Notes under the pieces: model-generated
What the model saw: the letters and a program-made list of their open reading frames with translations, nothing else
The model's database searches: none
Told to the model about the DNA's origin: nothing
In this document: piece by piece, positions 58,774 to 64,000 of the stretch
Layout: every line of letters begins with the position of its first letter
Numbering within the stretch: the first letter of the stretch is position 1
Assembly (NCBI GenBank): GCA_014529385.2
Contig: CM043970.1
Span: 41,161,279-41,225,278, forward strand
DNA from: Adiantum capillus-veneris
Taxonomy: Eukaryota > Streptophyta > Polypodiopsida > Polypodiales > Pteridaceae
Direction: 5' to 3'
Length of the DNA: 64,000 nucleotides
Program-made: the position numbers and the translations under genes

Positions 58774-61760
58774 TGGACCTTGCGTTCACGTTTAGTGACT
58801 CGCGCAGTATCCACTTTGATCCTTGTCGCACTTTGCATCGCCGCCATGCAGCATGCTTGGTGGGACCTTGCGACATTTGCCACTTGTTGCTATGCTCTTG
58901 ACGACTCCATTTCCGCACTTCAATAGCAATCTTGGATTGTCGTGCACGCTCCATTGTGAGCTTACGAGAAAATGTTGTGCAAGAAAACCAATTGAACATC
59001 TCCTCCAAATAATTGGATTGCACCATTCCACCACCATGTCGAGTATTTTTGAAGTACACTCCCCTTGCTCGATAATGAGACTTTTCCATGCCTTGAGTGC
59101 TAAAAATTTCAAGCGATCCATACTTGTGCATAAAAAATGCACCATGCGCAAACAAGATATGCTGTTCACATGAGTAAATGATCCACATTATTAAAAAAAA
59201 ACAATCCCTTGTAATAAATACAAATGACTTACCATGTAATGTGTGATGTTATTTTCACCCCAAGAAAGGCCCGTGAAGACCTTGGTAAAATCTGCCAAGG
59301 CTTCTTGAAATGATTGGCGTTGTTCTTCTATTGTGCTGTTAAGGCCCATAAGATTGACCATTTTATCAAAATGTGCCCAAACTTGCTTGCGCTTGTTTGC
59401 AAGCTCGCCATTTGAATCATTTTCAGTAGTAGCTTTGCATAACTCCTTCCAAAGCTCCCAAAGGTTACCTGCCTGCTGGTTGGAGCTGTTTTGAGCATCA
59501 TATCGACTTGGCTTTCCTTGGGAAACTTTCTTCAAAAAGTGTCTAGCTTTTTGTCCACTCATTGACACTTATTGAGCAATTTCATGGGCCTCCCCTGTGT
59601 TCTTTGCAGCAACGATAGACACATTTCCACCGTGACAGCCAATGGAATTCAAGAGTACCTCCACTCTTTCGATTGCTTCCTGGGACTTTTCCAACGGTTT
59701 CATCGTGAAAGCATAGTCAATGTGGAGCTTGAATAGCCTATCAAAAATGCGCATGAATGCGTGTAATGTACAAAAATGTACATTCGATAGAGGAAATGAA
59801 AAAATTGGATTCCAAGCATGGTCCTTTTGATCACGGTCTGGGGCATTGAGCATGGGACATCTCAGAATAGACGCTTCCCATGATCTACCTTCATCTCCGA
59901 CATCATGACAATCTAACCCTTGTTCTCCATGCCCTTGCCATGGAAGCATGGAACCGACCTTTGCAGTGCTCTTATGTGATTTTTGTCCATTAGGTTTGTA
60001 CCCTCGAGTGTAAAATGGACAAGGCGTGAGAGAAGAAGCCCCTTGTTTGCAGCCAAGCAAACACTTTATGGTCTTCAAATCCCCACCTAAGTGCCACTCC
60101 ACATCATAACTACCAAAACCCTCAATCTCCAACTTCTGACCTGCAGTTTGGGAGTGTATTACTTCTGTGATCCATGGAGTTCTCTCAAAAATCCATGAAG
60201 TGTATTACTTCTGTGATCCATGGAGTTCTCTCAAAAATCCATGAAAGTACTACATTGGTCTCTTTGGGCACCTCAATATCACCCAACCACCAAATGTCTT
60301 TCTCTGATTGCACGCTAAAAGATGGGGTGGGAGATAGCTCAACTGAATCCCTTCGCTTGGTTTGCAGAAGGGCCTCGTTCATTAGAGTGACACTTAGCCT
60401 CTCTAACCTTCGGCCTTTCACTATTTGACACTCATCGAGTTTCAGCACAAAAGCGACTTCTGTGCCAAGCACTACAAAATAAATAGTGCCAAGACCTTAA
60501 ACTTCAGAGTCTATGATAAGAACAATACCAAAGAAAAAAGTAAAGTGTGTCACCTTCTTCACGTAACTCGTAAAATCTAAGCATGGCTTCTTGAAGCCTT
60601 CTAGGATCCACGAAAATATTGTTACACATTGTGTAAGGAAAGCCCTTCTCCGAAGGTCTTATGGATTGTTTCTTACCTTTTCCCCTTGTCTTTGTTGCGC
60701 ACGAAGCATAAAGGGAAGTTGGCATTGTGTCCTCAATGTGTAGGTATGTCTCAATGCGGAAGAACACATCTTCGTTTGTTGCTTTCTTTGCGAGCTTGAC
60801 CTTGTGAGGAACGGGAAATAGGTTTTCCACAATGCCATGTTCTTTGAGGGCATCCTTTAGGAGTTGGAAAATAGCCTGATAGGCTTTGGTGCTGATTCCA
60901 GCCTCATCACAAGCTTGTTGCACGTCATCATCACTAACCACATTTCTTAATTTACGCATAAGGTCCTTGGTGACTGCATCCTTAATGTGCTTACCTCCAG
61001 GTGATTGTAAGATAGAAATCACATCCTGGGTATTGAGACAACTAGTGAGAAGGTTGACTCGATCATCTTGGCTTGTTACACCGCATGCCTCCTGGATGAA
61101 GTTTCTAGGAACAAATAAACATAAATGTTAGAAAATAGTGTGAAGTAAGAATGCATCATGCAAGTAAAGACCAAATCACCTTGTGGCTGTAACTCGTCAT
61201 TTGCGTGCTCCTCCCGAATGTGCAAGAGTTTCAATGGATGAATACGTGCGTTTGCGTTCCCTTGCACCAAGGGGTGTTTCTTTCAAGTATGTGATGGTGT
61301 TGGTAAGCTTCTGGATGTGGGACTCCTTTTCTTGCATTTGTTGTTCAAGAGTTTTAACCACCCTCTCCGAAGAGGCAATATTCTCTTGTAATGCCGTCGT
61401 CTTGAGGTGAAGAACTTGACATTCGTGCATCCACATACGCAAAGAAGCACCTGCACCCATACACAACCGCTTGCAATAGCCTAACAAGCCTGCTTCTCCC
61501 CTCCCAAGAAATTGAAGAAATATGGAAAGACTATTAAACGGTGGATGGAAGCGGCTTATAGGATCGTAAGGGTACAAATGGCCATCCACCCAAATGTCAA
61601 CATTGGTCTCACAAGCGGTGCGACGTTCCTGTGATGACCTTTGATCACCCTCACTAGCGGTCTTTGGTGCAAATGTCGTGGGTAAGCGAATATGTATGCT
61701 TTTGGTGTGCGGAGTACGTAGTGGTGAAAGCAAACCATTTGTGATGTCCGTGAGCACCAT
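58766..61760 (-). pseudogene. Proposed transposase of the 8.2 kb element (four exons, about 906 codons, damaged)
   Basis: Exons (minus): 61760-61180, 61104-60554, 60471-59233, 59161-58766; introns of 75, 82 and 71 nt with GT-AG ends and in-phase joins. An ATG at 61784 would add 8 codons. Exon 1 ends in a coiled coil ('LEQQMQEKESHIQKLTNTIT'). Exon 2: 'VSDDDVQQACDEAGISTKAY'. Exon 3: 'WHLGGDLKTIKCLLGCKQGA', 'TPCPFYTRGYKPNG' (degenerate zinc ligands), 'VHFCTLHAFMRIFDRLFKL'. Exon 4: 'YGSLEIFSTQGMEKSHYRAR', 'KNTRHGGG'. The GGD-L-K, LHA-x-M-R-I and Q-G-x-E-K-S-H blocks resemble DDE transposases of several unnamed eukaryotic families; I infer D in GGDLK and E in GMEKSHY as catalytic. Damage: TGA 61195-61197, TAA 59569-59571, and a 46-bp duplication in exon 3. 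Without the duplication the coding length is an exact multiple of three. Confidence 0.65.
60155..60246 (-). repeat. 46-bp tandem duplication inside exon 3 of the proposed transposase
   Basis: 'tgtattacttctgtgatcc..' starts at 60155 and again at 60201, with identical sequence through 'ccatgaa'. As 46 is not a multiple of three it shifts the frame; removing one copy joins 'TPWITEVIH' to 'SQTAGQKLEIEGFGSYDVEW'. A recent slip event specific to this copy. Confidence 0.9.
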
Positions 61761-61796
61761 GGAAGATGTTGGGTGAGGAAGCAAATGATGAAAAGA

Positions 61797-61945
61797 TAGA
61801 GGGGGAAGGGTAGGGAGGTTGAGGAAGATGGGAGGAGAGAAGGAGGGAGGGGGGGGGGAGGGAGAGATTGGGAAGGAGGAGGAAGGTAGGGGCAGGGAGG
61901 GAGAGGAGAGGGAGGGAGGAGGGAGGAGGAGGAGAGAATAAAATG
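61797..61945. repeat. Polypurine tract upstream of the proposed transposase
   Basis: About 150 bp almost purely G and A on the plus strand, with several runs of three or more G including a 10-G run near 61849. On the coding (minus) strand it is a polypyrimidine leader directly before the ATG. It could form triplex or G-quadruplex DNA. Confidence 0.85.
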
Positions 61946-62014
61946 TTTTTTACTTTTTGGGGGAAAAGGTTTTTGAAAAAATGGACTTTCTAAGCTTGTG
62001 GGTTAAAAAATGGT

Positions 62015-62069
62015 CAAAAACGTGGGTCACTAAGAGTCAAATTTTGACTCTTAGTGACCCACGTTTTTG
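62015..62069. repeat. Perfect 27-bp palindrome, one-base spacer
   Basis: Arms 62015-62041 and 62043-62069 are exactly complementary (CAAAAACGTGGGTCACTAAG...). It lies about 230 bp inside the right end and 255 bp before the proposed transposase ATG. It contains GTCACTAAGAGT on both arms. Confidence 0.95.
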
Positions 62070-62277
62070 TTGATGTGGACACACCCCTATGCTTCCTTCA
62101 CTTTAAAAAAAGCTAGAGAGAGAAAGTAACCCCTTAGGTCCACATCCTACATTTGTCTAAAAAAAAGGCTAGAAAAGCCTACTCAAAACTATCTTCTTCA
62201 ATGCCCTTGCCCCCTAAACCCCACACAACATTAGCCTTAATCCCTAAAAATTAAGATTTCTTACAAGGCCCATGCAA

Positions 62278-62297
62278 GGTTCATATTTCTCATAATG
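62278..62297 (-). repeat. Right terminal inverted repeat
   Basis: Minus strand CATTATGAGAAATATGAACC; 18 of 20 match the left end. TG follows, then the host Copia resumes (tgaagactaccctg). Confidence 0.85.
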
Positions 62298-62299
62298 TG

Positions 62300-64000
62300 T
62301 GAAGACTACCCTGTACTCAGCCTCACAACTCGAAGTGGCCACAGTAGGTTGCTTCTTGCTCAACCATGATATACATGAACTGCCAAGCATGAAACAAAAA
62401 CCACTTGTGGACACTCCCGTGTCAAAACAACCAGCCCAATCTGAGTTCGAAAAAGCATGTAAGTCTGGCGGCAATGATCCCCCCTTGGGATAAAACAAGC
62501 CAAGATGTAAAGAGCCACTAAGGTAGCGGAAAATCCTCTTGACAGCCTACCAATGCTTAGACCCTGGGCTATGCATAAATCTGTTGACCTGTGAGACTGC
62601 AAACTGAATATTCGGACTCGTGTTGCATACATAAATGAGGCAGACAACAGCAGTTTGATAAAGAGTGACATCAGCAGGATCACCAGCATCATGTAGACTT
62701 AACTTCAAACCTGTTTCCATGGGAGTGGCAATAGGTTTGCAATCCTCAAGTCCAAACTTACATAGCAATGTCTCTATGTAACTTTTCTGACACAAGGCAA
62801 TACCACCATCACACTGCTTAAACTGTATACCCAAATAATGATGCAACAGCCCCAAATCTTTCATCTTGAAAGTAGCATTCAGATCTGCCTTAAATTCAGC
62901 AATATGTCTCTCATTTGGTCCAGTGATCAGCAAATCATCAACATAAAGAACCACGATGAGAAATACATCACCCTCACGCTTTACATACAATGTGCTTTCT
63001 GTTGGACTATTACAAAAGCCTTGTTTAACCAAATGCGTGTCAGCTTTCTCATACCAAGCACGAGGAGATTGCTTCAACCCATACAAAGCCTTCTTACATC
63101 TGCACACTTTGTTCTCTTGTCCTTTTATGACAAAACCGCGAGGCTGCGTTACATAAACTTCCTCAAATATGTCACCATTCAAGAAAGCAGTAACAATGTC
63201 TGATTGATGTACATCCCAACCAAAATGAGCTGCCAATGCACATAGAAAACGCACAGTAGTCATACGACAAGTGGGAGCAAAAGTCTCTTCATAATCTATG
63301 TCTTTTTGCTGTGCATAACCCTTTGCAACAAGTCGAGCCTTATGGCGATCGATCTCACCATCCGGCTTGCGTTTCAACTTGTAAACCCACTTCGTACCAA
63401 TGGCCTTTTTGCCAGGAGGAAAATCACATAAAGTCCATGTGTCATTTTCTATAAGTGCATCATATTCTGATTGCATGGCAGCCATCCAATTTTTTGAATT
63501 CTGTGCTTCATCAAAAGATAGAGGCTCCTCAACATCATGTAAACTAGACATAGCCAAAGCATAAAAATCTGATGCATAAGATGCATGGCGAGAGCCTGAA
63601 CGAGTACGACTAGACAAAGGTGCATCCAATTTACTGTCACGCAAAGTGTGCACCAGCCATTTTGGCATACCTCTAGCCTGCTCATTTCAGCCCTTTCCTC
63701 ATCAAGTACATCATGTACATCTGCATCAGTAATAGGCTGATCTGTAACACTTTTAGAAACCCCCATAGGCTGTACATTTGCCTCATTGGAACTTACATTC
63801 GTATTTCCACCACTGAAAAGAGGCAACAAAGTGTCATAAATGTCCTGTGAGCTTACATTACTGTCTCTAGTACATGACAACAAGGGCTGAACAGAATCTT
63901 CCACAAACACTACATACCGTGAAACCAGAATACGTTTTGTTTGCGGATGATACAACCTGTAACCTTTGCTTTCAGCACTATAACCAACAAAAATACATTG
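62300..64000 (-). pseudogene. RNase H, RT and part of integrase, Copia copy 2
   Basis: Continues the host Copia on the right of the insertion. Minus strand: RNase H 'HAFSNSDWAGCFDTGVSTSG' and 'SSCEAEYRVVF' (62498-62300); RT in the frame 63668-62547, with 'VYVTQPRGFVIKGQ', 'LYVDDLLITG' and 'LYGLKQSPRAWYEKAD'. Up to 64000 is the linker between integrase and RT. Frameshifts include a one-base deletion near 63686 relative to copy 1 ('ctcatttcag' for 'ctcattttcag') and a break near 62540. It reads closely parallel to copy 1 (22640-24340) and retains 'GLKQSPRAW' where copy 1 has 'GLKQSPNAW'. Confidence 0.9.

Larger units (their letters stand above)
54120..62297. mobile_element. 8.18 kb TIR transposon carrying a histone H3 gene
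   Basis: The insertion is defined by comparison with copy 1 of the host Copia (gtagc-ta-tgaagac there). Left end CATTAGGAAAAATATGAACC (54120-54139); right end, inverted, CATTATGAGAAATATGAACC (62297-62278), 18 of 20 equal. A second matched block, GGGATTAAGGYTAAT, lies at 54155-54169 and inverted at 62230-62244. The flanking duplication is TG (54118-54119, 62298-62299). Contents: plus-strand frames 54604-54963 and 55213-56784, a foldback 56915-57610, a minus-strand histone H3-like gene 57726-58625, and a minus-strand four-exon gene 58766-61760 that I take for the transposase. Ends in CATTA and a 2-bp duplication recall CACTA/CMC-type elements, but the proposed transposase does not look like theirs. 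Superfamily undetermined. Confidence 0.85.
53507..64000 (-). mobile_element. Copia copy 2 (same family as 22026-27152), split by an 8.2 kb element and cut by the window end
   Basis: The 3' LTR (53507-53733, 227 bp) and the following RNase H end (53734-54119) match copy 1 with scattered substitutions. At the position equal to 22633-22636 of copy 1 the match stops and resumes at 62298, continuing through RNase H, RT and into integrase to 64000. The 5' part and 5' LTR lie beyond the window. It is older than copy 1 judging by differences from it, and its interruption gives an empty-site comparison for the inserted element. Confidence 0.93.

Noticed and set aside
54120-62297. Classifying the 8.2 kb element as CACTA/EnSpm
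   Set aside because: The terminus is CATTA rather than CACTA, the duplication is 2 bp, and TNP2-type transposase motifs are missing.

Overview
This looks like an intergenic stretch of a large, repeat-rich plant nuclear genome. The evidence is plant-type Copia and Ty3/gypsy LTR retrotransposons with iMet- and Asp-tRNA primer sites, spliced genes with GT-AG introns of 70-85 nt, and very long AG, CA and TG microsatellites. The exact lineage cannot be read from the sequence; a fern or other large-genome land plant is a weak inference. I see no convincing ordinary host gene. Nearly everything recognisable is mobile DNA in several layers of nesting.

Layout. 1-14 kb: decayed Ty3/gypsy and Copia fragments, two LTR-like pieces in inverted orientation, and microsatellites. 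14.42-30.71 kb: a 16.3 kb Athila-like Ty3 element (LTRs about 925 bp, target duplication GTGCT, Asp-tRNA primer site). It interrupts a minus-strand LINE ORF1-like frame, which reads in phase across the two flanks (31332-30714, then 14418-14331). A 5.1 kb Copia element with identical LTRs (22026-27152) is nested inside it. 32.1-35.1 kb: remnant of a DNA transposon. 36.6-40.2 kb: Ty3/gypsy remnant with a second, plant-type RNase H. 40.54-46.20 kb: young Tork-like Copia (LTRs 186/187 identical, target duplication CTGAC). 47-53.5 kb: poorly recognisable DNA with LINE and SINE-like traces and simple repeats. 53.5-64.0 kb: a second copy of the nested Copia family, running off the window and split by an 8.18 kb terminal-inverted-repeat element.

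The 8.18 kb element (54120-62297) is the most remarkable object here. It begins CATTA, ends TAATG, and is flanked by TG. It carries (i) on the minus strand a four-exon gene of about 906 codons that I propose is its transposase; (ii) on the minus strand, 140 bp downstream and with its own TATA box, a gene for a histone H3 family protein (299 codons: a start reading MTRTKQTAKE, a tail of about 200 residues, and an unmistakable H3 histone fold at the C-terminus); (iii) two plus-strand genes of unknown function; and (iv) a 700-bp foldback between the convergent gene ends. In this copy each main gene has one or two in-frame stops, all explainable as C-to-T changes, so this copy is probably dead. 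The family still deserves a search: a mobile element that ships a histone H3 variant is not something I know from the literature.

All gene models are read by eye. Family assignments rest on motifs, not on database searches.
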